Source: Latrodectus hesperus (lineage: Eukaryota; Arthropoda; Arachnida; Araneae; Theridiidae). Taken from it: a stretch of DNA of 64,000 nt. The notes beneath the pieces are model-generated. The model made no database searches and was not told where the DNA came from. It saw only the letters and a program-made list of their open reading frames with translations. Every line of letters starts with the position of its first letter. The stretch's first letter is position 1. The DNA lies in contig CM075851.1 of the NCBI GenBank assembly GCA_037975125.1, positions 124,226,643 to 124,290,642 on the forward strand. Reading direction: 5' to 3'. The translations under genes and the position numbers were made by a program. Below, piece by piece: positions 22,542 to 40,123 of this stretch.

Positions 22542-22681
22542 TTTCAGTTCGTACCAACCATGAATATCCAGAAGTTTCTGTGGCCTTTGTAGAAGACGTC
22601 AGCAAAAGATGGTTGCGTTACGCTAAGGATAGAAATGGTGGCCGCTATAAAATATACAAAAATGTCAATCAGTTATCATAG
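22542..22681 (+). pseudogene. DUF4806-type pseudogene exon 5 (terminal)
   Basis: The acceptor TTAATTTTCAG ends at 22541. The frame read from 22544 is open for 45 codons, includes SKRWLRYAKDRNGGR, a motif typical of the C terminus of DUF4806 proteins, and ends with TAG at 22679. Confidence 0.6.
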
Positions 22682-22689
22682 GATTTTAT

Positions 22690-23495
22690 TCCTGCATTTG
22701 TTATACAATACATTTTTTGCTCATGTTTGTATTAATTTTTTTATGAAATTAAATTTTTGTTCTCTAATTTAGATGTTTAATTGATATAATTTTCAATATC
22801 GCAAAAATATCAACACAAATGAAATTTTAAAAACAAAATATGGAAAATGTTAAAAAAAAGTAACACATTTCCAGGTAATTCCATTTCATCAAAATAGGGG
22901 AAAAACATAATATATTTTGTGGGTGCATTTGGTTACTTCAAGTAGCAAAATCGAAGAAAATTTGTATTTGAACATAAGAAATTAATAATGTTAAGAAAAC
23001 TATTTTTTTAGTAATTTGGAGCAATAAAATTATGATTCAGAGTTTCTCAGAAGTTTTAAACTATTTAATTTCTGTAAAAAATATTTCAAAATTACTGGGG
23101 TTATTAATACATTTCTCGTGAAAATATAAAGTTTATTTTTAAAATAAATCTTATACAATTAATAGATTGGAAAAACTATAATCTCTCATAATAGACTTAA
23201 ATAAAAAAATATTTCTCTTAATTTATATAAAAGTAAAAGTTGAGAGTTTTTCTGTTGAATATATCAGCATTATTAACTGATGCAGTAAACGACATTAATT
23301 TTAAAAATTCAATTTGTAATGCCTGAGACAATAATTTAAAAATAATTGTCGAGAAAAAGTCAGGAATATACAATAAGAGAAACAATAATACATTCCTGCA
23401 AAAATATTATATGTACACTTTTAATAATGTACACAAAATATATACACTTTTATAAAAAATCATGCAATAAAATAAAATAAAAGTGCCTTCTAAAT
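22690..23495. other. AT-rich stretch, nothing recognised
   Basis: No open frame, repeat family or RNA gene seen between the pseudogene end and the GC-rich island. Confidence 0.6.
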
Positions 23496-23792
23496 AGTAG
23501 ACTGCTGACGGACATTTAGCGGTTGCCGACGCTGGGTCACGTATCGAAAGGATTCGGTCCACTTATGGAATGACATCGGTAAAATATCGGTAAAGTGATC
23601 ATGTATGGCCTGACAGTGGACCAATTCGCCAATATTGGTCCACTGTCAGGCCATACTTTTGGGCCACATTTGCCCCGAGCGGACATGTTTTGAAGGGTAG
23701 TGGTACCGCTTGTCGGTATCGCCCAGATGCGACTCTTATCGGCAAGCAGATTTCGGCCCTTATAGTATCCGACATTTGTGTGTTTGCTGGGG
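23496..23792. mobile_element. GC-rich non-autonomous element with internal hairpin
   Basis: A sharply bounded GC-rich island. Its right end, TGTGTTTGCTGGG (23777-23790), is shared with the island at 5377-5575. Inside lies a perfect 23-bp inverted repeat (23603-23656). No transposase frame is present, so if mobile it depends on another element. The left border is a guess from base composition. Confidence 0.5.
23603..23656. repeat. Perfect 23-bp inverted repeat inside GC-rich element
   Basis: Arms 23603-23625 and 23634-23656 are exact reverse complements around an 8-base loop (TCGCCAAT). Confidence 0.9.
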
Positions 23793-23831
23793 ACAAATAG
23801 AATAAGAATTTTATTTATGCATATATGATAA

Positions 23832-24068
<237 letters not shown>

Positions 24069-24069
24069 C

Positions 24070-26780
24070 TATTTGGAAATATATATAAAAGTATATTAAT
24101 TAGGTAATCTAACAGTAAGCAATGTTTTCATAAGGAGCGCTGGTATTGCTTAGATTCAATATTTCTGGCTTTAGGATGTATTTGACGTTTATATTAAGTG
24201 GATTTTAATTTGCAACTTGATCCATAATTCTTTGGTAACTTATAGATATATGACTGGGAAAAGGCTGCCTTCATTATTTATGAACACCAAAATGTCACTT
24301 CATAACTCACCATTAATATTCATTAACATTTAAAAGATGTCGCTTTACAAATTGAAACTAAGCATCGGCTTTGCTTATCGTGTTCCGTCAAAAGTTGGAT
24401 CTTTTGATGAATTGCGATGAGTCCACAAAATAAGTGCGTCCGTCTTTCAGCCACATAATTCTTCCTTTTTTGTCTTTTTAAACCCAGATTTCTGTTGCAG
24501 CGAAATGCATTTATAAATTAGCATGCTGCTCACCTCAATTGGCTTAAAGTGTGAAAACGTGTAGGAAACCATAATTTAAATTACAATATTTGTTTGACAA
24601 GTATTGTCTTATCATTTACTGCGTTTTTAAAACTAAGTTCTTAAAATTTACTGTTTTTTATCTACTCAAGAAATATGAGCGTAAAATCTATTTTTAGGAC
24701 AAATGCTAACAGTATTTCAAAATTATTCATCATATTTAAAGTTACACACACACACACAAGCATTAGAAAAATAATAAAAATCTCAAAGAATTTGATTGAT
24801 TGATATTTATAAAGAATCTGTGTTAAGTATTTTTAAAATAGTTTTAAAAACGAAGCCTAATATTAAAATAAACTGGAATTAATGTTAATTATTATTGTGT
24901 CACTATTAAATTTAACGTATTTTAAACTCTTGCATATAATGTTAAGCATTTCCCAAGATACTTTTTAAAAAACAACACTTGTTATTTTTTTAACTAAGCT
25001 TGAATAAAAAATTGGATAATTTTAAGCACATCATAAAAGTAATAGTTCCATCTAAATGAGATGAAAGCAGTTTGAATACTAAACATTACACAGCATTTTT
25101 CATAATTAGCATAATATCTATCATTATTGAGAAGTGTTTTCTTGTCAATAAATTTAATTCCCTTCATCTGACAAGCATTATTTTACAATTTTACAAATTT
25201 TGATATTAAACTTTTTTTAATCTTATATCACACAAAGTATTCTAGACAAAATTGTCATGCATTTTCAAAAATTAATAAGGAAATTTATGGCGTAGGTTTA
25301 AAATCAATATTCATTTTTCTTGAATCAATTTATTTATAAAATGCATCATATAGCAAAGTAAGTAGAATTTTATCAATAGCAGAAAAAATATAGACAATGT
25401 TTAACTATCAGTTAAAATGCTGAATAACAATTTGAATTGAATATGTGGTTTAAACATTTCAAGATTTAATAAAATATTACATGTTACCTTTACAGATACC
25501 AATTAGTGACTGAAACTGAGATCTTTTAAAAATTTAGTTTTAATTTTTATCCAGATTTCGTGAATTCTAAAGTTTAGTGTTAGAATTTCAATTCTGATCA
25601 TTGCATATGAGTTTAATATCAAATGAGACTGTGATAATTTATTTCATGCTATTAATGCCGTACCTCATGCTGCCAAATAAATATCAGAGAAATGAAATTA
25701 AAATAAATTAAAACCTAAAATTTATATTCTTGAAAAATTAGAAAGCTTTAATAGCCTAGTCGTACTTGAGATAAATTGTCAAAGTTTAAAAATATCTTTG
25801 GATACAAACTCAAGCTTTTGTAGAAAAAAATATTGAAATTTAATCCACTTTTTATTTCAAATATGTCACTCGCATATGAAAATTTAAAATAAGGACTTGA
25901 AATGATTGAAAGTCTCTGACAAAACTGTCTTCATCCCTCAAAACAAATGACAAGGCTTAGAAAGTAATAATTATTCTGAAAACATTTTCTTTATAAATGA
26001 AAAGTGACTTCTTTTTAATTCTATAATTTCTAAAGGAATATCTTACATAAAACTTTGAGTTGACATATTTCAAATAGTTACGATTTTTTTCTAAAATTCT
26101 TTTAATAATGTTTGAATTGTTTCAAAGGAATTTCAAATCTAAAAGAATTAATTTTACATTTGAGATCATTGTACTTTAAATAACAGTCTGGATATATAAT
26201 ATAAATGAACAAATTATAAGTTATTTTATTTAAGAAAGTCAACTTATTTTTAGACTTATTTTACAATCATAATACAAACTGTTTGACTTAAATACTTTGC
26301 TATATTTTAACGTTAAAAGTTTACTTAATTCCTAATAGAATATCATGATAAAATTGTATTATTGCATAAATATTTTAACAATTCTTTACCAAATTACTAG
26401 GGGTATAATAGTATAAAGAAATACATCTGAAAATGCATATAATTTTAAATTTATATATAAATTGTAAATAAATTGTCAAATAATTGTTTAAAATTATTAG
26501 CTGAAAAAATAAAAAAAAATTGTTTTGAATTAAACTAAATTACAAATAATTCTTCCTACTTTCTGAGAAATATTCATTCTACAATAAATATTATGTCACA
26601 GAGTTATAACGAAATTATTGAATTTAAAACGTAATTCCTAAATTATTGTGCATTCGGATCAATAAGAAAAGAAGCTTAATTCTAAATGTCATAAATATCT
26701 TATGCATCTAAATGAGTAAGCGTGCTAATATAAATAAACATTTTTTAGAATATACATGGAATTCGTTTTGTCAGCGAACA
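24070..26780. other. AT-rich intergenic stretch, no gene seen
   Basis: No domain-bearing frame on either strand. A segment at about 24360-24540 has a higher GC content but I could not tie it to a family. A short CA run lies near 24744-24757. Confidence 0.5.
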
Positions 26781-33267
<6,487 letters not shown>

Positions 33268-33298
33268 TTAGGTTGGTGCGTATGAAATGTCGGATTCT
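33268..33298 (+). repeat. Mariner terminal inverted repeat, left
   Basis: Matches the right repeat at all 31 positions. Confidence 0.93.
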
Positions 33299-33446
33299 TA
33301 AGTGATTGTATAAAACTGCATATCTTTCTTCAAAAGCTGTTTATTCAATCAAAGTATGCTCCATTCGCTTCAATACACTTCTCCCAACGAGAGTTTAAAG
33401 CGTAGATGCCTGTTTTAAAACAATTTTGGTCTTTAGAATTAATAAA

Positions 33447-33971
33447 CTATGATATCGAGTTTTTTAGACTGTCTTCATTTTCATAGTGTTTGCCCCTTAA
33501 AAACAGCTCTAAATGCTTGAAAAAATGAAAATCGGTCGGCAAGAGATCCGGTGAATATGGTGGATGCTGCAATGATGAGCATACGTTTAACCGATCCAGC
33601 TTATTTCGCTCTGTCAGTGCGTGCGGTACCCACTTGTTCATCTTCTTAACCTTGCCAATCTCAGAAAGGTGTCTCAATATCGTTGTATGGTCAACTTTCA
33701 TCCTGATAGCAAGTTCCCTCGTGGATATGGCTGGATCCGCTTCCACTAGAGCCTTCGGGTCATCATTCTTCACAGACGTTTTGGGTCTTCCGCGCGGCTC
33801 ATTTTGCAGTGAAAAATCGCCAGTCCGAAATTTTTCGAACCAACGCTGCACTTTCCGATCGTTAACCGTATTCTCCCCAAACGCTTGGTTTATGTTGCGT
33901 GCAGCTTTTGCAGCACTATTACCAAGTTTGTACTCATATAAGAAAATGACGCGAATGTCGGCAGAATTCAT
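33447..33971 (-). pseudogene. Mariner transposase, in-frame internal deletion
   Basis: The natural start is ATG at 33971 (MNSADIRVIFLYEYKLGNSA); the frame stays open upstream to 34049 but that part lies in the leader. The first about 130 residues hold both helix-turn-helix units (VQRWFEKFRTGD and RELAIRMKVDHTTILRHL) with the GRP hook between them. Near 33570 the sequence jumps from LDRLNVCSSL to HPPYSPDLLPTDFHFF, the end of the catalytic domain. The first two catalytic Asp residues are lost and only the third (SPDL) remains. The frame is kept across the deletion. It stops at TAG after LKNSIS, about 28 codons before the usual end. DNA binding may survive; catalysis cannot. Confidence 0.9.
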
Positions 33972-34129
33972 ATCGGCAATAAACTCAAAAGAAATAAAAA
34001 AGGGAAGACCTTCGAGAAAACCTATTTTGCTGAAATGAGTCTCTGGCAATGGACAATACGAGTATGAATGAGGTTATGCCAAATACAAAGGTATAACGAA
34101 AACAGGGAGGAAAACGTCCGCATGTAAAG

Positions 34130-34160
34130 AGAATCCGACATTTCATACGCACCAACCTAA
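34130..34160 (-). repeat. Mariner terminal inverted repeat, right
   Basis: Exact reverse complement of the left repeat. Confidence 0.93.
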
Positions 34161-34162
34161 TA

Positions 34163-35979
34163 TATTCCGTCACATGCATAATAGTTTACCACATTATTAC
34201 GGATCCATCACTCATATGTTTTCCAAAGAAATGTAGATGAATCACGCGTAAATTGCGTATGCATTAAGCATTGTTATGAAGAGAGTCTCAATGGAATTTG
34301 TTTCATCGTAAATACAATGCTTATCAAAGTAGCATTCTTGATCGTATTATATTTTTTCACTTGAAGCACTTTTCCTCCATATCTAGACCTTTTTTTCTTT
34401 AGGTATATGGATAGTATTTTAATTTGCTGTAAAATTATTGTTGATTGTAGCATGTAAGAGTTATCATTAATTAAATGCATGTCACTGCTTGTCTTTCACG
34501 CAATTTTCGGAAAGTTCGATTTTTTATCAGGTTGGGAATTTTGTGCATTATGGCGAATTTATAATTTCATCTACTTCCAAGATTGTTACTTCAAGTATTA
34601 TGTAAAAGTTTCTTCGAAAATTTTGCGCGTTTAAATTATTTCATGTTCCATATTTTAATTTCTTTTTTAATAAAAAAATTCCGATAAATTTTCAATTAAG
34701 CTTTTTTTTAAAAAAAATCATTATTCAATGCTTTGATATCTTCCCTTAAATCTTTTTTTTTTAAATGTGACACTAAAATTTAAAAAAAAGCATAATTAGG
34801 TCAAAGGATATTGGCTATAAATATGTCTCAAATTCTTTTATTTAATTATTGAGATATTTGAGAAATTCAATTTATTTTATTTGCTTCAATATTTTAAATT
34901 ATTACATTTCATTCAGTGCATTATAAGGATTATTGGTACTATGGGTTTTCTCGTAAGATTACAGCACACTGTAAAATTTGTAGTACAATTTTTTTTTGTT
35001 TTGCATACATATCCTTTTTCTAATTTATTTTAATATATTTAAATATCAAGTATAACGATGAAAATAACTAAAAATATTGCATTATATTTTCTATAAGTCA
35101 TACACACGAATATCATATTCAAGAAATGGTTGAATTATAATATGCTGTAAAAAGTGCTAAAATTATACTGCTATTCAAATTAGGGTTGGTTTTAATATTC
35201 GATTTTGATTAAACATACAAATAATCAGAAAAATATTATAACTATTTCAATGCGAATTGATTAATTACTTTCAATTAAAAATTTACACTTTTCTGAAAAA
35301 GCTGAGTAATGATGCATGTTAAATGAACCGGACAAAGGGAAAAAGGGAAATGTGATTGGAATTTCCCTTTGTTTAAGTGCATTTTAAATGTGCTTTTAAA
35401 ACAAACGTTGAATAGAAAATGCTTTTGAATAGCATTTTTCATTTAATTCTAAAAATAAAAGAAAAATCATTCATTTATAGAAAGTAATAGACATTTCTTT
35501 GTACTGAAATACTGAAATACCTCTTCCTTATCAAAATGTTTTGTTTAAACATTCGTAATAAAATTAAATATGAAGTTTGGTTACTTCAGATGCATTTTAA
35601 AATTAACTTCCTCACTTAAGTAGTAATAATAATTTAAAATATAAAATAAATTAAAAAAATGTTAAAAATGTGATATTATTTTGCATCAAAATACAGTTAA
35701 GGATACACTATAATGCTGAAAAATTTGGTTAAAATAATGACTATAACAAATTAGTGTTTAACATATTAAAATCAAATCTGACAGCAAAATGAAAAAAGTA
35801 AAAGAATCTATTTTTTGTGGTTTGAGACATACTAGAAGAGAAAAATTAAAAACAATGAAAAAGAAATATAGGTATAAATATGACTGTGTAACGAAATTAT
35901 CAACATAATTTGAATAAAATTGAAAATAAAGGGGATCATACATGGAGAGTTTGAATTAGAAAGTTTGAAAAATGCATAC
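34163..35979. other. AT-rich intergenic stretch, no gene seen
   Basis: No supported gene. A small 11-bp inverted repeat, ACAAAGGGAAA with its complement, lies at about 35332-35372. Confidence 0.55.
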
Positions 35980-36325
35980 ATACAACTGCAATACCAAAAG
36001 GTAAACCAATAACACTCCTCTTTTGTAAGTATAACAACCATACCTTGCACAGTTCAATGAACATTCAACAGACACTAAACATAGAATTACAACTATGTGG
36101 AGAAATACCAAAGGATAAAGCAATAAATCTCCTCTTTTGTAAGTAGAACAACCATACCCATGCATAGTTCAATGAACATTCAACAGACTGTAAACATGAA
36201 ATTACAACTATGTGGAGCAATACCAAAAGATAAACCAATAAATCTCCTCTTTTTCAATTAGAACAACCATACCCTTGCATAGTTCAATGAACTTTCAACA
36301 GACTCTCAACATAGAATTAGCAAAT
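35980..36325. repeat. Tandem array, three 115-bp units
   Basis: The marker GTTCAATGAACATTCAACAG begins at 36052 and 36167, and with one change at 36282, so both spacings are exactly 115 bases. Each unit also carries TCTCCTCTTTT and an ACAACCATACC block. Units differ by a few percent. The period is not a multiple of three, so the partly repeated open frame on the minus strand is a by-product. Confidence 0.9.
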
Positions 36326-38105
36326 TTTACAGTTTTACATAAAATGTGATTTTTGGAGCAGCCTTCATGTATTTTGTGATAATTATAGCATTGTAATTTT
36401 TTAATTGAATGAGCAGACATTTAAAAGTAAGGAATTAATATATTTAAGCAAAAGATAATAAGAACAGTAACATATACAATCAAATTAATTGTTGTTATAA
36501 AAATGGTAACCAATCAAATGGCTTTTTTCTATATCAAGGCTAAAGAAACTGTATATATATTATTCTTTTTGATGTTTATGAGAATAAGTACTCCATTGTT
36601 GTTCACGGAATTTGTTTGATTAAAATTCCAATTTTCTGTCATATAAAAAATATTTTTATATAGAACATGCGTAAGTATATTTTTATATTCATATAAACTC
36701 CTGCTCTTGCATACATTTTTCTTAATGTAAAAGACAGCGATTTATATGGTGAACCTATTTTTGGATCCTTGTTTTTCTTTAGAGAAAATTACTTGTGTTC
36801 TTTTGAATTTTTAAGAGAAATATGTAAGTTTCAAGTATTTGAAAAAAATGTCAAAGCAATAATTTTCTGTTTGCTTCATTTAACATTCTTATTTTTTCAC
36901 ATTTCCAATTCTATCTGTTCCTTAACTTGTGAATACCTGAGTATTTTAATTGCATACGTGTAAAGGATAAAATGAAAGTTTATATAAAAACTGAATTTTT
37001 TTATGAAAAACTGAACACTTTTTTGAAGAAATGCATTATATTGGAAATATGATTAAATTTTTAATATCTTCTGAAGACTATTTAAATTGTGTTTAAAAAT
37101 ACCTTTCACATGTGAAACATCAATATCTAATGCAACAACATATGGTTTTTTCAACTACTTTGAATAGTAACTATTGGCTGCTTTCAAACAAGGATTTCAT
37201 GGTATGTAGCGATGCAGTTGCCCATGTAACTAAAACATGATACCAACATTCAATGATTGTAGTGATTGCATATGAAGAAGAGATAATCCTTTAGTAGCCA
37301 GTGTCATCAATTTCTTCCGGTTTGACATTTGAAGAAAATGTTAGATAAAAAATTTAATGATCCTCTACCGTATCAACAAATCAACAGACAGAAATAACCC
37401 TCCAAAATCGAAAACATGTGAATTTATTCTGCTGAGACATAACATGTCACATGTCTCGAATAAATGTTAATGACACAAACTTCCATACAATGGAAATATA
37501 TGGGATAATTCTGAAATCTCCTCAGGTTGAATGATAAGGGATTATGACGAATTAACACTTTTATTTTCATTTACTATTGAATGAACATAATATTGGGTAT
37601 AAATGCCAAATAGCGTTGCCTAATTCAGTGAATTACACTTTATAAAAATGCTTTCTTTTTATTTTATTGAATAGCTGTTGAGAAAAAATAAATGGGTTTT
37701 ATTTTATTTTCATTTCATGCATTATGCATATAATATTAAATAAAAATGTTAAATAATGCTGAATAATTTACCATAACTTTAAACGTTTTAATACTTTTTA
37801 TTTTATAAGTTAACATCGGGATGAAACAATTTTATTAATTATTATTTAATATGAGTGGATTTATTACTGAATATCATGTCATTAAATTAATAACTCTTTA
37901 TTACACACTTTACCATTTATCAGACTAACCTCTAGATGTTCCATTATAGTTTTTGGTTTGCTTTCACTTAATACTACTTTACTTCGACATTAAGAAAATA
38001 CGGTACTGAATGTTAAGGTTAAATAATATTATACAGAGAGTTATGGAATTTATTAAGTTTATTGAAACCCTTTTTGACATTTTTCTATGCCATCACATAC
38101 CATCA
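36326..38105. other. AT-rich intergenic stretch, no gene seen
   Basis: No domain-bearing frame. The part at about 37140-37540 has a more even base composition but no long frame. An imperfect hairpin around ACATGT words lies near 37415-37465. Confidence 0.5.
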
Positions 38106-38113
38106 CTCTAGGT
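38106..38113 (+). repeat. hAT target-site duplication, left copy
   Basis: CTCTAGGT, identical to 38872-38879. Confidence 0.85.
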
Positions 38114-38871
38114 CATGGTTTCCCAACTGTTTTTCTCGTGGACTACTTTGAAATTTTTACTAATTTTGGTAGACCCCCTGCTGCTAACAAAAAGGACCTA
38201 TAGGTACTAACATAAACTTCTTAAACAAAAAAGTACTGTTGAATCTTCTCTGGCTTTTTGTTCTTTTTTATAGAAGTTTAGAATAATCTCTAGTATTTAT
38301 AATTTTTACTACATAACTACCTACTACACTCAAATAGTAAAACAAATATAATATGATTGATAAATTACAATATACAATAAAATTATGTTTAACAAATAGG
38401 CAGATACTTATTTTTTCCGGCACTGCAAACACTGACATTGATCCACTCACAGTCACACTTTTATGTTTAAAATCCCGGAAACAAATGAGTAACTTTTTGT
38501 TCTTGGAATGGCATATTATCCCTTTGCAGGTCTAAACAAGCATCCCGGACGAGCGGGCGCACGGGCGGTACTTTGCAAGTCTCGACATGTGGTGTACGCT
38601 CTTGTACTATTATCTGTTGTTCTATTCAATTCTGTGCTTGAATTAAGTTTCGAATATTTTTGAGTACCTACCTAGTGAATGATATTACCTGCGTACGTTG
38701 ATAGGTAAATCTAAGCCTAAATTTTTGTTCTTCATTTTGAAAACCAAAAATATTTTCGTGGACCCCCACTTATAACTTGTGAACCCCTATTTTCTTTTCA
38801 CGTCTACGTGGACCCCGTGTGGTTTCCTATAGAGCCCTGGGGATCTACCTGGACCACTTTGGGAACCTATG
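38114..38871. mobile_element. hAT-like non-autonomous element, 758 bp
   Basis: The left end is CATGGTTTCCCAACTG and the right end, read inward, is CATAGGTTCCCAAAGTG, the CA-x-GGTTCCCAA type of terminus seen in hAT elements. Both ends carry the inverted continuation GTGGACTACTTT / GTGGTCC. It is flanked by an exact 8-bp direct repeat CTCTAGGT (38106-38113 and 38872-38879), the target size of hAT. I find no transposase frame, so it is a non-autonomous or internally decayed copy. Confidence 0.85.
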
Positions 38872-38879
38872 CTCTAGGT
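38872..38879 (+). repeat. hAT target-site duplication, right copy
   Basis: CTCTAGGT, identical to 38106-38113. Confidence 0.85.
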
Positions 38880-39625
38880 GATGTTGCAGTATAAGCATAT
38901 CGAACGCGTGCAAGTAATATGCTCTCTTCACAACTACAAGAAATCAAGATGCCTTCATCATTCATCCAGAACTGTTTGGAAACAGAGAACGTCATGTCAT
39001 TCCTATGCTCATGTTCATCATTGATTACATCATTGAAGACATTCCTATCTATTTTGTAAGATCGAGGTTCCCTTTCCATCCTCACCAAGATGGCAATTCA
39101 TTCTGCTACAAACGTTCATAAATAGTTCTTACAAACACTTGTGAGCCGATTCTCTTCTTGTTTTAAGACTCGAAGCATTCCCGTATAATCCATTAAGGTT
39201 ATTTGTGTTCTTGGTCATTACTGATAATTTGTCATTAAGATCCCTCATGAAATTCCGTATGATTGCTCTTAAGATAATGAAATGGTGATGTGGTTTATGC
39301 AACTCCAGAGCAAAATCTCGATATCATGTTAGATAAAATGTACATGGAAAACTTGTGTAAAAGATTAATACTCTAAAATAGAAAAATATACTTATTAATA
39401 AAGCTAATTTTTTATTTCTGATTTATATCAAATGTTAAAAAAGAGAGAGGGACAGTAATAAAAAACAAATTAAGATTAAGACATATTAATTAAATGCGAA
39501 TTAATGTTTGCGTTATTATATCATTTATCTATACTGCTTAGTTTATCTTATTATAGGTGAGAGACTTCTGTCGTAATATTGTTCTCACCTTATTTTTTTC
39601 CTGCCTTTAAAAATGTTATGTATGT
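38880..39625. other. Unassigned segment with minus-strand open frame
   Basis: A minus-strand frame of about 70 codons (39088 down to the hAT border) is charged and not low in complexity. If the hAT element and one copy of its duplication are removed, the frame continues into 38105 and below for some fifteen more codons. I recognise no domain. Upstream on that strand (39090-39330) stops are frequent. It may be a relic of a gene or an older transposon. Confidence 0.3.
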
Positions 39626-39626
39626 T

Positions 39627-39840
39627 GTTGTTGTTGCTTATCCCCGACTGGCGTGACAATACCATCCCACCAGCCCCATGAATCCAAAAATAGTCAGTCT
39701 CTCAAGCACCACTTCCAGTCTCAAATCCATGTCCCCTTTCTCACACCCAATGCACTGAAAAATATGAGATGGAGAAGCCTGAACCATTCGACATTTGGGA
39801 CAGAGAGGGTAGACCTTGGTACCAGAGACGTAATATTATA
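39627..39840 (-). mobile_element. LINE 3' end with Cys/His motif and (CAA)n tail
   Basis: Read on the minus strand a frame of about 60 codons holds CPKCRMVQASPSHIFQC, the Cys/His motif found after RNase H at the end of many arthropod LINE ORF2 proteins. The frame ends in TAA and is followed by CAACAACAACAA (39623-39637), a simple tail typical of non-LTR insertions. This is a heavily 5'-truncated copy. Confidence 0.65.
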
Positions 39841-39886
39841 TATAGTTGTGTTTGTTTATTTCTTTGATTTATGTCTGGAAGATTGA

Positions 39887-40123
39887 TGTGAAACTTTGGC
39901 TTATCTGGGGGAAGTTGCCAAGAACATTAGTAATACTGGTATCACATTAGTAATAAAGGTCATGCATAATTGCTTTATTTCTGAATTATCATATTGCTTT
40001 AAGGATATTCCTGAGAGTTTTGTTCTGATTTACATAAAACTTCCTAAAAGGAGTGTCACCTGCATTTCAAAATCTATTCAAGCATTGCTGACCATTGGAC
40101 GTAACACTGACCTGAATAGGATG
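39887..40123 (+). other. Exon-like open frame, unidentified
   Basis: An open frame of about 79 codons follows a TGA at 39884. Its amino acid composition is balanced (LGEVAKNISNTG, KDIPESFVLIYIKLP, QALLTIGRNTDLNRM), unlike the Phe/Ile/Lys-rich chance frames around it. It ends at ATG followed by GTTTGTTTTTT, a possible splice donor at 40124. The pattern of short amphipathic helices recalls HEAT-type repeat proteins, but I cannot name a family. It may be a single live exon, a decayed exon or chance. No good acceptor is visible in the right frame. Confidence 0.35.

Larger units (their letters stand above)
18970..22681 (+). pseudogene. Unprocessed DUF4806-type pseudogene, five exons
   Basis: Five segments with matching splice phases form one gene: 18970-19164, 19562-19741, 20222-20415, 21158-about 21330 and 22542-22681. 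Exon 1 shows an N terminus typical of arthropod DUF4806 proteins (VVSFPE, VPSSWVAE, ICHW, NKWERISARILHYS). Exon 2 has YESANKYLAKYKFTSE, exon 3 a long helical stretch, exon 4 the DUF4806 core (GKDGKEAVKRILQKVF), and exon 5 the end (VSKRWLRYAKDRNGGR). Function of the family is unknown to me. Lesions: the expected ATG is CTG (18970), TAA at 18997, one base lost near 19012, one A lost in the A run at 21160-21165, and Trp changed to TGA at 21259. Introns are retained, so it is a decayed gene or duplicate, not a retrocopy. A SINE sits in the last intron. Confidence 0.65.
33268..34160 (-). mobile_element. Mariner deletion derivative with intact 31-bp TIRs
   Basis: An 893-bp element with perfect 31-bp terminal inverted repeats (33268-33298 and 34130-34160, beginning TTAGGTTGGTGCG), flanked by TA on both sides (33266-33267 and 34161-34162), the target duplication of mariner elements. 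Full mariners are about 1.3 kb. Here the middle of the transposase gene is missing while both ends and the TIRs are intact, so the copy could be moved by a transposase from elsewhere. Identical TIRs suggest a fairly young insertion. Confidence 0.93.

Noticed and set aside
23599..23796. Minus-strand 65-codon frame
   Set aside because: It covers the perfect inverted repeat of the GC-rich element and has no domain.
33634..34038. Plus-strand 134-codon frame
   Set aside because: It is antisense to the mariner transposase DNA-binding region.
35956..36165. Minus-strand protein with repeated YGC-TYKRG blocks
   Set aside because: It is a by-product of the 115-bp tandem array, whose period is not divisible by three, so the repeat cannot be maintained in one frame.
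35980..36325. CRISPR-like array
   Set aside because: The units are repeated along their full length with no unique spacers, only three copies exist, and the DNA is eukaryotic.
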